DNA of 64,000 nucleotides, taken from assembly GCA_004154925.1 (NCBI GenBank), contig QJNS01000009.1, forward strand, positions 558,001-622,000, given 5' to 3'. The translations under genes and the position numbers were made by a program. This document shows positions 24,301 to 37,786 of the stretch, piece after piece (within the stretch, counting starts at the first letter, position 1; every line of letters starts with the position of its first letter). This DNA is from Monosporascus cannonballus. Taxonomy: Eukaryota; Ascomycota; Sordariomycetes; Xylariales. The notes beneath the pieces were generated by a model that ran no database searches, was not told the origin of the DNA, and saw only the letters and a program-made list of their open reading frames with translations.

Positions 24301-27034
24301 TCTCATTGTATATACATACATATATATATATATATATCTATATAATATTATTATTATGCTTTTAAAATTTCTTTAAAAATTAAATTCTTAATTAACGTAA
24401 AAACAAATAAATTTTATATTTCATAAAATCACTGTATAAAACATATTACAAGTATAAAATATATTAAAATAGATTGTAAAGAAATTAATTAAATAACAGA
24501 ATAATAAATATTAATTAAATTTTAAAAAATATAAATATTTTCTTTTTTATTACTAATTATAAAAAGTATATGTAGAATTATATTATTATAGTTGTATTAG
24601 TATTTAAGTTTATAAAAACAAATATTTTAATAAATATCGAAAAGGGAACGAGTACTTTAAGAGATTTAAGATATAATTATTAACAGATCAGCTTTAAATA
24701 TGTACGATATATTACGTTTCGTTGAATTAAAACTTAACTCGTACAATTATATATTAAATATATTAATCTCTTAACGAAATAAAATACTTAGATTATGTTT
24801 TTTTAAACACTTCTTTGAAAATACGAAAACCGTTTTCAATTACGTCATTTTAAATAAAGAATTTATAATTATTAATATGCCTTTTCGAAATTTTAAGTAT
24901 TTTATTACAAAAATCTTTTATTAAGTTAAAGTTTACATAGATTATTAAATTTCTCTTTATTGTATGGCGATTAAAAATTCTCTAAAATTATAATAAATTT
25001 TAATTTTGTTAATATTTACACAATATATTTAAATGTAGTAAAATCGAGAATTTAAATAAATAATCATATTTCTACCACAGCGATTTAATAATAATTATAT
25101 TACTTTTAATATTATATTAAAACGATATTTATATCATTAATAAATAGCAATTTTGCGGCTTAAATTGTATAAGGTATATGACAAAATTAGACAAATTAAT
25201 AATAAAAGTTTATCACAACATAAAATATTAACGAAGCAATAAGTTTTAAAATAAAACTGAATAATGTTAATGTATTATATATATAAATATTAAATATATT
25301 TATATTTTAAGATTTATATAACTTGAACAAGTTTTGAAGTATTTATTGCGTTTCAAAATTAAAAAAAATAATTTATATAATACGACGATATTATAATTAT
25401 TGTAATAAAGTTTACATATAACGCTATAAGCTCTATAAAACGTTTCAAAATTTATTTATTATGAAGTTTATTGTGAAAGAATATTTATTCGACAGTTTGA
25501 TAACAAAAAATATATATTATTATTATTGTAATTATTTACATACTTATAAAAGTTTCTCGCTTTTTATTTTATTAATGAAATGAGAATATCGACTGAAAAC
25601 TACATATATTTTTGAAAAAGATTATCAATATATATACATTATTATATAAATGTATTTTTGATAAAGTAAATATATTTATATCAAGAATTTATTAAACTTT
25701 AACAACAGATGTCGACTAAAATAATAAATTATTTAATATAATACTTTATTTATAAACAAAATAATTTAGTTATAAACCTTTTTAAAATAAAATTAACATA
25801 TAATATTAGTTATTACAAAAATATTAAAGTAATATTAACAAACTTTAATTCCGATTTTATACAAAATAGTTATAAGGATATAAAAAACGAGTTTATTAAC
25901 GTTAAAAAACGTCTACATTGAAATAATATAGACAATAACAATAAAAATGCGCGGAAAATTAAAACGTAAAGATAATTAAAGAAATTATTGTTATAATTAT
26001 AAAAATTAAAAATATTAGTTTTCGAAAAGCGAATATTTAGTTATAGAAAATAGTTAAACTAAACGATTTAAAAAGAAGTTCAACTTGGATAAGATCTATT
26101 TATATAGAATTTTTAAAAGAATTTTCAAAAGGTTTATAGGTTAAAATCTTTATTAAAAATTAAATAGTATTTTTAAACTTGTTTAATTTAAATTAAAAAA
26201 CGATATTATTAAAGTTAATAGAGAAAGCTATTTATATATAAACTATAAAGTTGCACAAGAAATAAAAAGGTTTTTGATATATAAAAAACGAATTTATCTA
26301 ATATTGAATTAAATAGAAAAAACGTTTAAATGTCGAAAGTATTAAAAGTTGCGACAATTTTTATAAATATTTAACGTTTGTTAAAAAAGGTTTTTAAAAA
26401 TAACGAAACCTTTAGTAATTATATTTTAATTTATATATTTACGAAGATAAAGCGAAACTTAAAGTTTCTGCTGCGAATTAATTAATTTCTAGATTCGTGA
26501 ATAAGACGGCGATTTTTGTAAATTTCTACTTTTTAATTAATTAAGTTATTTCACGGTATATTATATTTTTTAGGATTTTTCTTTTACTAAAACCCTTTTT
26601 ATTAATATAAAATCTGTACCAAGATTAACATTTTGAAAATTACAATTGATTTTTTCTTCAATATTTTGTAGTTTATAATATATATATTATTAAAGTAAAC
26701 AATAAAAAGCAACGTTACAGAAATATAAATATATTTTTATCACATTTTAATTAAAACATTTAACCTAAAAAGAAACGCAAAGATGAAAAGATATTTATAT
26801 TAAATTAATTAACAAAGAAAATCAGACCTTAAAGTACTTTATAACATTAATATATTATTAAAAAATATAAAATCATGATAAAATACAACAAAACATAATT
26901 AAAAGAGATATTTACTAAAATAATGAACAAATAAATGAACTGTTAACAACAAAATATGAAAAAGGAGATCTTATATTATAATTTAGTATTTAAAAACATA
27001 AAAAGTATTCAGCTAAGATATTAACTATTTTCAA

Positions 27035-27305
27035 TTTTAGTAAAAAATTATATGATATTACTTGGTCAAATACTATCAGTTAGATAAGATTTAATAAACA
27101 GTTTAGTATAATCGATTCGACTATGTTTCACAAATAATCGTATCAAGGTTATCTGATTACTAATATAGTTTAATATATAAATTGGATCGATATTTTTAAT
27201 TTTAAATAATACATTTTTATAATATTATTTCGTAATTTGAAATATTTTTAATCTTATAATCTGTAATTAAATTATATATTATTTATATTTTTAAAAGGTT
27301 TCCAT
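27035..27305 (+). repeat. Direct repeat copy B (probable LTR)
   Basis: Partner of 21035-21305. It contains ATCGATTCGACTATGTTTCAC.. matching TAATTCATTCGGTTATGTTGTAC.. of copy A. Confidence 0.6.
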
Positions 27306-29602
27306 TAACTTTAATTCGTACGGATATAGTTTATTAAAAAGTTAAACTCATTAACCGTTATAAATAATTTCGAAAATATTATAAAGTTATAATATAATGT
27401 ACAAAATGTTTTATATTGAAAACAAACGAATAATAAAAATAAATTATATATAAAGCAAAAATATTAAATAAATAGATTTTTAGACATTTAAAACGCATTT
27501 ATTTTTAAAATATTAAAATTTATATAACATATATTCTATGTATTAATTAAATACTTAATATATATTAAGAAAAATATTATTCAAATATTATATTTTATAT
27601 ATAACAAGGCATATTAGAAATAAGCAAGAAATATTATATTTCGATATGAAGATAATCATAGTATAACGACTAAAAAGCTTAACAAATTGATTAAACCTTG
27701 ATCGTACCAGTTTATATTGTGAAATATAGTGGAGAAATTTAATCAATAAATATATAATTCTGGTTCGTAATATTGAAAAGAATTGCAGAGGAAATCTTTG
27801 TTCTAGGCTGTTGTGATTTAAAATATAAAATCACGAGTGTATATATTTTTTATTGATATTCTGTTTTATATTTAAGCATTCTTTCCAGTCTTTTAGTATT
27901 TTATATTTTCTAAATTCGAATATTTAAACGGAGTCAGTTTTAGATTTTCCTCGATTAGATAATTTATCTGGATTTATATTAAAAAAGATCTTAGAGAAAT
28001 TTAAGAATAATCTAAATTTTCATTTAGTATTTTTGAAATTATCTAATTCTAAATTATATTAAAATATAGTTTTCTAGAACTTTGATTTTTTAATACTTAA
28101 TCTATTTGATTATTTCGGTTAATTACTAATTCATCTTTTTTCTTTTATTTACTTGAGAATAAAAATTATTAAATTGTAAAAAGATTTGTATTATGTTTAT
28201 AAAGTATAAATTTTAACTTTTTCAGTTTTACGGTTTAATTTGGATATTATATTTACTGAATATGTTAATAATATAATAGCATAGATTATATTAAAGAAGT
28301 AGTATAATAAAAAACCTGCTTTTTAAAAGCGAAAGTGAAATAATTTAAGTATTTCAAATATTTCTTTAAAAATATTTTTTGAAAAGTTTAAAAATTAAAA
28401 AAGTTTAGTTAAATGAGCATTTTTATAAATAGGATAAACAACAAGTAAAATGATATTTCGTTTTTAATAATTTCGTTAACAACCAAATTTTTTATATATT
28501 AATAACATCGAAATAAATATTTATAGTTCTTAATTACTTAATAAATACGTAGAACAAAAACGAGGCTAATTAAAATAAAAAGAATTATTTTATATAAACA
28601 TATTTTAATAGTTATAAATTATTAAACTGATTAACTAATTAAAAATAAAGTTCTTAATTCGTTAATTTTTATTTTAAACGTAATATAAAATAGTTTCACC
28701 GTTATTAATAAGCTTTTGTTAATACACGTTAAATACTTACAAGTCTTTTTGTAAACCTTTAAGTATTTTCGAAATCCTAATATTTCTTTTTATTTAATGA
28801 AGTATTAAATAAGTTCCTGTCTTTATAGTGAAAATGTTTTTATTTTATATATAATTTTCTTTAACACTTTTATATATAGGTTTATTTGAAATATAGATCA
28901 ATATTGTTTATTTTTAATTTCAATTAGCAATGTAAAAAATCTCATTGTATTTAGTTTTCTATAAAGTATTTAATTAATAATTATTTTTTAAAAGAGTTTT
29001 GTAATTTTAATAAATCGATGTATTTAAAATTCTGTTTTTAATTAGGGTATTATATTTACATATTATTATAACAAGATACACTGTTTCGAAAAGTTAAAAG
29101 CTAGCACTTTTTAAATATATGTTAAGTTAAGTATTATTTATAATTAATACAATTGTTTAAATTATTTTAAAGTAAAAACGAATTTTGTCTTACGAAATAC
29201 ATAAAATATTTTATAATAAATGTGTAATATTAAATTAAATGATTTATATATTATTATCTTGAATATCTTTATAAGAAATACTGTTTTTACTTAATCATTT
29301 TATTGTTGATTAATATTATATAACAATTAAATATCATAAAAACTATTAAATATTAGTTTAACGGGTTCATTTTAGTAAATATATCGTTGAAATTTAAATA
29401 ACAGATATGTTCATTGTGCTTTAAAGTATTACCGGCATTTTAGTTAACGAAATTATATTAGACGTCGGTATTACTCAATTATATATTTAACAAATATACA
29501 TATTTTCTATTAGTTACATAGATTTGAATTAAAATTTAAAATTATTAAACATTTTTTTTCCAAAATGCGATTAGTTTTATATAGGTTTATTTGTATTTTA
29601 AT

Positions 29603-30060
29603 GTTAAAGAAATCAAAATTACATAACTGGTTTATATAGATTTGTCGGCCTTTTACGACCGGTCTTAGCTTAGATTATTATATAATTTTCCTTTTTTTAA
29701 TAAAAAAGTTTGGCTTTTGAAGACTTTTATATAGTAAATATTAATTTTATTATTATATATTATATTATTAACGGTAAATTGCGAAATCCTTTTAATTAAA
29801 AATGTTTTAAATTTTTATTTATTTATCTTATTATATTAACTTTAAAATAATACCGTATATGTTAATTTTATAAAGAGAACAAAATTTTTAATAATTAAAG
29901 AAATGTATCGTTATAGTAAATATATTAACAATCGTTATTATTGTAATAGTTTTTGTATTTCGATTAATTCTTTATATTATTATAGAGAAAAAAAACCGTT
30001 TAAGCCGTACAAAAACTGTAATTAAAAAAATTTTATAGCAGGGTTAATAATAAATAAAGA
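29603..30060 (+). pseudogene. Tad-like LINE reverse transcriptase relic
   Basis: A single frame from 29603 reads VKEIKIT*LVYIDLSAFYDR, then S*LRLLYNF and, after a short gap, VWLLKTFI. This matches the RT block of Tad1/I-type LINEs (..LLSLDISGAFDRVSH.RLL.NLR...P.WLL..I), with stops where CAA/CAG/CGA codons would have been. Further on, about 29923-29934 reads YINN where the catalytic YVDD/FVDD is expected (GAC/GAT to AAC/AAT). In another frame, LYIIIEKKTV and QKL.LKK fit the region after it. The flanking ORF1, endonuclease and poly(A) tail cannot be recognised. Confidence 0.55.
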
Positions 30061-33000
30061 AAAGTCTACTACGCAAATAACGTGATGTCGACGAATTATT
30101 GATGATTTTTTTATTTATAATGTTAAAAAGATTATATATAAAAGAATTAAAAATTATATGCTATAAATTATAATAGATAAACGAATTAAATAAATAAGAA
30201 TATATTAAAACGAAAGTTACAAAAACGGTATAATTCGTTAATTTCTTCGATTAGTCTATTTTTACAAATTTTAATTAAATGATTATTATTGATAATTTCG
30301 ACGTTATTGATAAAACATTTTAATAAGCGTTAGAGCCTTATAGGATTTTTATCTAATTTCTAGATATTTTAGAAATTTGGATAGTGTTTTATACAATAAA
30401 GTACTGAGTAAATATATTTTTTTCGTCTGTGAAACCCCATTTTTATTTTACATATCATTTTATTTTTGCGCTAATATTATTTATCCTGTATATATTTTAA
30501 TAGCATTTATTATTTATTCGAAAATAGAAATGCGTAAAATAATGTATAGTTTAAATTTTTGCACATATTCTAATAGTTAATTATATTTTAAAGAGTGTTG
30601 AGTTATTTTATGTAGATTAATATATTTAGAATTAACTATTTTATGAACTTATTTCGTTCGAATATTTTCTATTTTAAAATGAAATATTTGCTTTTTTAAA
30701 AACCTAATGTTTTAATCTCTTTTTATTTACAATCTTTATTAATTTATTTAGAAATTATTGATTCTTTGAGTTTCAATTTATAATATAAAAATATACGTTA
30801 TTTTAATGTAAACGTTGTTTTACAGTTTATAAATTTATAATGTATATTTTAATAAACGTTAAATATGATGTTAAAATTAACTTTCATTGAACTATATTAA
30901 GAATATTAAAACCATTAATAATATAAGTCAATTATAAAATAAATAAATTATTGATTTAATTTTTTCGTTTATACTAAATATAATATATTAAATCCCTATT
31001 AAAAACTTGGTTTAAACGATTCGTTTATATATTTATTTAAAATTTAAGTACAGTAAATAGTTAACAATTTAAATTAAATCAGGTTTTAAAGTCTTTGTAC
31101 AACTAATAAATAAACGTAATTCGTTTATCGAAATTATATTTCAATAAGAATTCGGATATATTGATAATGTTTTTTTAAAACATATAATATATATAGTATA
31201 TACTTACGATTTTTAATAAAATAAATATAAAATAGTATGCTTAGTTTATTAATAACAGCGAAGATATTATTAAAATATATTTTTATTTTTAAAGTGTTTA
31301 ATTATACGTTTTTTTTTAAAAATATTAAAATAATTAGACTTTTTTTAATAAAATATATGTTATAATTTTTAACATTAATATAAATATTGTATTATATGAG
31401 TTATAGTTTAAATTATTATTTTTATTTTATAAAATATTACATATGTTGAAATTATTTTAAAATTTCAATATTTCTAAGTATTTAAATCATAATTATTAAT
31501 ATATATACGATTCTAAATGTATTAATTATAATTTAAAACTCCTAGCTTGTATGATCTTCATTTCTTAATACATAATTCATTTATGTTTTTATACTTTAAT
31601 AAATGTTTCGTAATATATTTTGTAGTATAGAAATTTGTTATAGATAAAAATATTTTTAATATAATGTCGAAAAGGATATAATTTATTTTAACTAATTATT
31701 TTCGAAGCCTCGTTGCTAATTTAAATTATTATTATTATTTTAGTTTTTAACACATATTTTAAAAAAGTATCAAAATCAAAATTTCTTATATATTTTATAC
31801 ATTTTAGTTATGATGACGTGTATATTTTAATTTATGTAAAATAACTATATTTTTAAAAAGCGATTTAAATTTAAATTTAATAAATATTTTTTAAACAATA
31901 ATAATAATAATTATAAATTCTTTAATAGATTTAACGTATTTAAATACGAACTTTTAGCCTTTTTTGAAAAGATTTAATAAAATATAAATCATCTAAATTA
32001 TATTATTATTTAATTACTCCATTTAACCAATAATTTATAATATTGTTTTTTGATTAACAAGATATATTAACTTATATAAAGCAAATAATAATTCGGTCAT
32101 AAATATAATTTCAATATTTCAAAATAATTGTATTATATATAATATTTATAGGAAATTATAAAGCTAAATACAAATATTATATTTTTTTAAAATAATTAAT
32201 AAATTTAAAAAATACTTATAATATTTAATCCTGATTAATATTTATTATTATATATTTATAAAGACTTTTTTTAGATTTAATTTATATATTTTAAAGTAAT
32301 AATAAATTTATCATAATTTATATTGCGTTTTTGAAAATTAAAATTGCTTTGTATTAATTGATAATTCAACGTTTATAACCCTTTTACAATCTTATATATA
32401 TAAATTATATGTACTTTTTTCGTTCTAGAAACAATAATAATAATATCGAAATAATATATAATAAAAATCTTAAAATATTTCTACAATGCATATTCTTTTA
32501 TTTGTTAAAAATTTAATAACATGCTTGTAAGATTTATTAACGCAATTAAGTATCTAAATAACTCCCATTTTATTTTGAACGCTATCTTTTATTTGTATAT
32601 ATTGGTAATTTTAATAAAAGTGTTTCCTTTTTTGTATTAAATAATTTAAATTATAAAATATATAAAATAAACTTTTTATCGATAACTAAGAATAATAATG
32701 TTCGATTTGTTTAGAGTAATACCGTGCAATTAATAGTTATCGATTTTTAATTACAATCTTTTACTTTCCTTTTATACGAAAAATATAAAATATTATACAA
32801 GTAATTTTAAAAATTAATTTTATTTTTTGTCTTACTCTTTTTTAACCAATTTTTTTTAAAAAAAATCTATAATGTCTTCCATTTTGAATTTTAAATACAT
32901 AAAAATTTTGTAAACAATCTCTTTTTTAGAAATTATTTCGTATTTCTATTTATTGCTTTTTTAATAATTTTTAATAAGCTTTTTTATAAATATTATTCAT

Positions 33001-36000
33001 AATAATAATATTATATTAATATGCTAATGCAATTTTGTAACGGTTTAGTTTTTATTATAACTCGTCATATATTTGTATAATTTTTGTTTAAATTATAATA
33101 TTAATATACCGTATTTTTAGTACTTGTTTCTTTTTTATATTTTAATTTCTTTCAAGTAATAGAATATTTATCGTAATATAATATTTACATTTGGCGTTAT
33201 TTTTAATTAAATACTAAAACTTATTTTTTATCTTATTTTGTCGATAAAATTTAAAACTGATCTTCTTTAGTTAATTTTATTTTCGATTAGACATTTAAAT
33301 TTATATAATAGAAGCTTTTTTCACTTATATTTTAAGTTTTAAATAAAAGAATGTCGAAATTTATTATTTAATATTTTTGAAATAAAAAATTTATAATAAA
33401 TAATGCAGTAATTTATTATTTCGTTATTTTAGACGAAACTTTTATTTTCTACACTGATCTCGTTATAAGGTTTTATCTTATATTTTTATAATAATCTTAA
33501 TTTATTAGCCATATTATATATATTATAATTTTAATATAAAATTTTATAAGTTATTAAAATAACACATTAGTATATTTTATTTTCAATATTTAAGATAATG
33601 TAATTATTTCTAAATTTTATTATTGCGTTTTTAATTTTATTATTATATGATATTTTTATAAATAATTCTTTTTTATAAATTTGATATATCGTATTTAAAC
33701 ATTTATATATAACGTAATAAATTATTTTATATATTATCTTTACAGACCTTTATATTTTTACAAGTTATTATATTTTATTATAAATTTATTTTAACTGTTT
33801 ACTGTTTAGTAATTAACTTCTCTGCGTATTATAGTAAACTTTATTACAGTATATATGCGTTATTATTTTATAACTTCTAAATAACAATGTTTAGTTTTAT
33901 TTTAATATTAACATCATTATTATTTATATTAATAATAAAGTTCTAAAATGTTACGATCTTGTAGGTCTAGTTCTGCAGAAACGATTATAACGACAAGAAT
34001 AATATAACTTACTATGTGAATTACATAACAAATAATTATTAACACGTCCGTGATCATAGAAAAATAACAATGATTATAAAGATTACGATTGCTACGGCAA
34101 ATACGATTTTATTAAATTATAATATTTAATTTAATAACGTCAATATTTAAAAAAATACAGTATTTAATATTAAAAATGTAGAAAAGAGATAACTATCATT
34201 TTTAATATTATAGCTTAATGAAGAGTTTCCTAAATATGTAATTTAAATATAAAGATTTAATAATATATCGGATTTTGATTTTCATAAATATAGAATAAAT
34301 CGATTAGAAAGTTATTATTTTTTTTAATAATGTAAAATTAAATTTGAATTTAATTTAACAATAAAGAGTTTAATAAATATAAGATATTTAAAAACTTTTA
34401 AAAAGTAATGTTACTATTTTGAAAATTGTATTTATATTTAATATAATTATTTAAAAGAAACTAATATTCTATTTCATTCATTATTAATTTTAAAAACATT
34501 GTATTAATACAAATCGTTAAACGTTTTAAAAGTTTTTATAATTTAAAAATATTTAGAGTAGATTAATTAGATTTAGTAAAATAAAAATATTTATTTTAAT
34601 TTTTGTATAAATATATCTAAGTAAATTATAAATATTATTAATAAAAAATAAAAAAACAATAAAAGTTAAACTTATAAGTATATTAAATTATAATTATATT
34701 TAAATAGTTAATTAATAACGATAATATCGTATGCTATTTATATTTATAATATTTAATAAGTATCTTTATAATTATTTATCGAATTTCTTTAAAACAATAA
34801 TTATATATAATGTAGATATTATTCATCAATTCCTTTTACTATTATAACTGCATAGTCTTTAATAGGTGTATTATTTTTATAGTTTTTTAATTTTTTTAAT
34901 TTTTGTTTGTTTCTATATATTTAATAACTTTGTTTTAACTTTAGTAAATTTTCAGCAAAGTAATAAAATAATAATATTAGTTTAAATCCTGGAGTAAAAT
35001 AAATAGTATTAAATTTAAAGTGTTTAAAAGATTTTCAATAATAATAAAAGGTTATATTACGACGACAAATGTTTTATTTTTATTATTTATATTAATTATA
35101 AAGCCGATTCAATACGTTTATATTTATTAATTTATATACTTAGAAAATAAGTCAAATTTAAAAATTAATTCAAATTATTTCTTTAATTTATTTATAACCT
35201 AACCTTTTCCTATATTAATATAATTATCAGTGGTAAAATTGTATTATATTGATTTAAAACGAAGAGTATTTCGAATTAGTATATGTTTTTGTATTACTTT
35301 ATATAATTATTTACAGAATAGTTGAAAGTAAATTATTATATTATAATAAATAATAAAATAGAAAGCGAAATTCGTAATTTCGTTTGAAGTTTAATTTGAA
35401 TTAATATATATATAATATTATTAAAATAAATATATGTAAAAAACTATAATTATCAAGTTACTACTTTATAAATACGGTTAAGAAAGATTTTATATAATTC
35501 GATAATTGTGTTTAAATAATATATTTAAAATATATTAACACTAATACTTTACTTCCAGACATAAAATATTTAAAATATTAATTGTTTATTATATAATATA
35601 TATTGTATTTAATTAGAAAATATATTTAATTTACTATTTTACGAGTATTTAAATTATATTAAAAAGCTTGATTTAATAAGGAAATTATAATTATAAATAA
35701 AAATACATTAATTAAACATATATTTAATTTGAACTAAAAAATATTGAAATAAAAAGTATTTAAAGCGTTTTCAGTAAATAAAGAGGTCTTATTTATGTTT
35801 GAAATTTTTTAATATATTTTTACTTATTATCTTAAATCCTTATATATTTCGTAAATTTTCGAATAATCAAAACTTTAATTCTAAATTATTTTATAATCTT
35901 AAAGTAAAACCTATAATTTTATTCGTCAATCAGTAATTGCTATACTTAAGTTTCGTTAATAAAAATATATAAAGCGATATATTAATAAGTATAACAAGAT

Positions 36001-37020
36001 TTATAAATAGTGGAAAATAATTAAAACATATAAGACGTCGATAAACGCTTAATAATTAAAAGATAAAGCGTATAAAAATAAAAAACGTTTAGTAGATTAA
36101 AAAATTTAAAAAATGAACTCCGAATTTTGAATTAAAAATGTTAAAAGATTTATTACCTTGAAAAAAAGTAGTTAATACGAATATATATATTATATTTTCT
36201 ATAATGTTAAACTTTTTTGGCAATAAAATGAAAATTTTATTATTACAAAAAAAAAAGCTTAAAATAAGGCTTGATATTACGTCTGTTATTAGCTTCGGTT
36301 AATTAAACAAAAATCCACACTTGATATATATATTAAAAAGTTTGTTTTTACTAAAAACTTTCTTATAGAATTTTACTATTTTTATTCGTTTTCTAATACT
36401 TTAATTATTAACGATTAATATTATAAATATATTTAAATTAAGCTATTTTTCTTAATAACGTTTTTGCGTATTGTAATACAATTTATTTATTCGCAATAAT
36501 TAAGATCAAATCTTCTCGACTCCGATAAAATATATAGCTGAAATTATAATTTATAAAGTTTTTTAATATATAACTATTTTGTTATTGCGTTTATTTTTGT
36601 CTTATTGTTTTATAATTATTCGATTATCCAAGTGAAATATTTAACATATTTCAGTTATCTTATTTTGCTTTTATAAAAATAAAAATAAAAATAATATAAA
36701 AATTAACAAATAACTAAAAACTAATATAAGTTAATTATTAACCGATTAAAAAGTAGGTTTTAACAATGCATTAATTTTTTATTTGACTTTTTTAACAGCT
36801 ATTAAATAGTTATTTATATTAATTCGTAAATCGACACCTGTTTTTTTAATTATGTATAACTATAATAAAAGCTTTTCTATTAACGCCGATATTAATCAAG
36901 TGACGTATAAAATGCGTTAGAATTATAATCAAGAACATCCAATATACTGAATATTAAAGACAAAGTCGAAAGCCGTTCAAGGATTCTTATAAAGTATTAA
37001 TCAAGTCTTAGGGGGTCGGA

Positions 37021-37786
37021 GAATACTAATCCATCTACACATAAAGGTGTGGGGCATAGATTGCCCCTATTCCAAGTCAATGTGGAGCCCACGCCGCTTT
37101 TCACGTCAACGCCATGGCAAAGCTTCAGTCACATTCAAGACGGACAGACCATAATTGCTGAGCAGCTCCCCTTCATTATCCACGCCAGGTTCCAAACATT
37201 CCTTAACTTCGCCTACCTCCTCGCATGTTATGAAGGGGTCCGCACTTTATGCCATGCTCTCCCTACTCTGTCAACAGTTCCGTTCCGTTCATTCACAACC
37301 CAACTTGTATAAACGCCAATTGTTTTCACAACTCCGGTGTTGACAGCTACTCTAGAAGAAGCAGCGAAGTTGCGCGACATATACGTATTCTGATATTGTG
37401 GTATTACCACCATCTAACCTTAAAAAGCGCAAAACTCGCATCCCCCATCTTACAAGCCGGTGTGGAAAAAACACGTACCACGGAAGCCGCTAACAATACA
37501 GAAAATAAAAGGGAAAAGGCCCGGGGCCTTAGCGCCCCAAGGGTCAAGACATACACGCTTTTAGACCCGGTTCGCCTGGCCTGAAAGCAAAACTCCGATA
37601 TTCGCGTTCGTCGCAGTAGACAAACCCCTCCTTTGCCTCCCTCCCTGCCTGCATACTTATCATTTTCCATGCCCCCGTATCCATATTCATCATCTCTCTC
37701 TTTCTTAGCAGCGGCTAGGCTGTTAGTCCCTCCACAAGCGGCCGACAATGATAAAACAGCCTGACTAGTACTCCTACCACCGGCTA
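37021..37786. other. Intergenic; 3' flank of the downstream minus-strand gene
   Basis: Base composition switches abruptly from AT-rich to normal at about 37020. Frames on both strands are short and unfamiliar. I see no gene and no RNA element. Confidence 0.5.

Larger units (their letters stand above)
21035..27305. mobile_element. Probable decayed LTR retrotransposon (about 6.3 kb)
   Basis: Defined only by the flanking direct repeats (21035-21305 and 27035-27305). The interior is too decayed for me to decode gag, RT or integrase. The size is normal for a fungal LTR element. A duplicated segment of another kind remains possible. Confidence 0.45.
20900..37020. other. 16-kb AT-rich block
   Basis: Very AT-rich DNA with poly(A), poly(T) and TA microsatellites (e.g. 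about 24318-24342). Unlike 1-11400 it keeps many CpA/TpG dinucleotides (ACAA, CAAA, TGTA runs), so its decay spectrum looks different. It contains the direct repeats and the LINE relic listed separately. A short, better preserved stretch at 33949-34020 (TGTTACGATCTTGTAGGTCT onward) has the look of an LTR start, but I found no partner for it. No intact gene is visible, and open frames of under 70 codons here are chance. Confidence 0.85.

Noticed and set aside
30377..30580. 67-codon frame in the AT-rich block
   Set aside because: Composition-driven chance frame with no recognisable motif or start context.
20900..37020. A complete centromere or mitochondrial DNA insertion
   Set aside because: The block contains a LINE relic and LTR-like repeats and no mitochondrial gene, so decayed transposons explain it; a pericentromeric position cannot be tested from this window.
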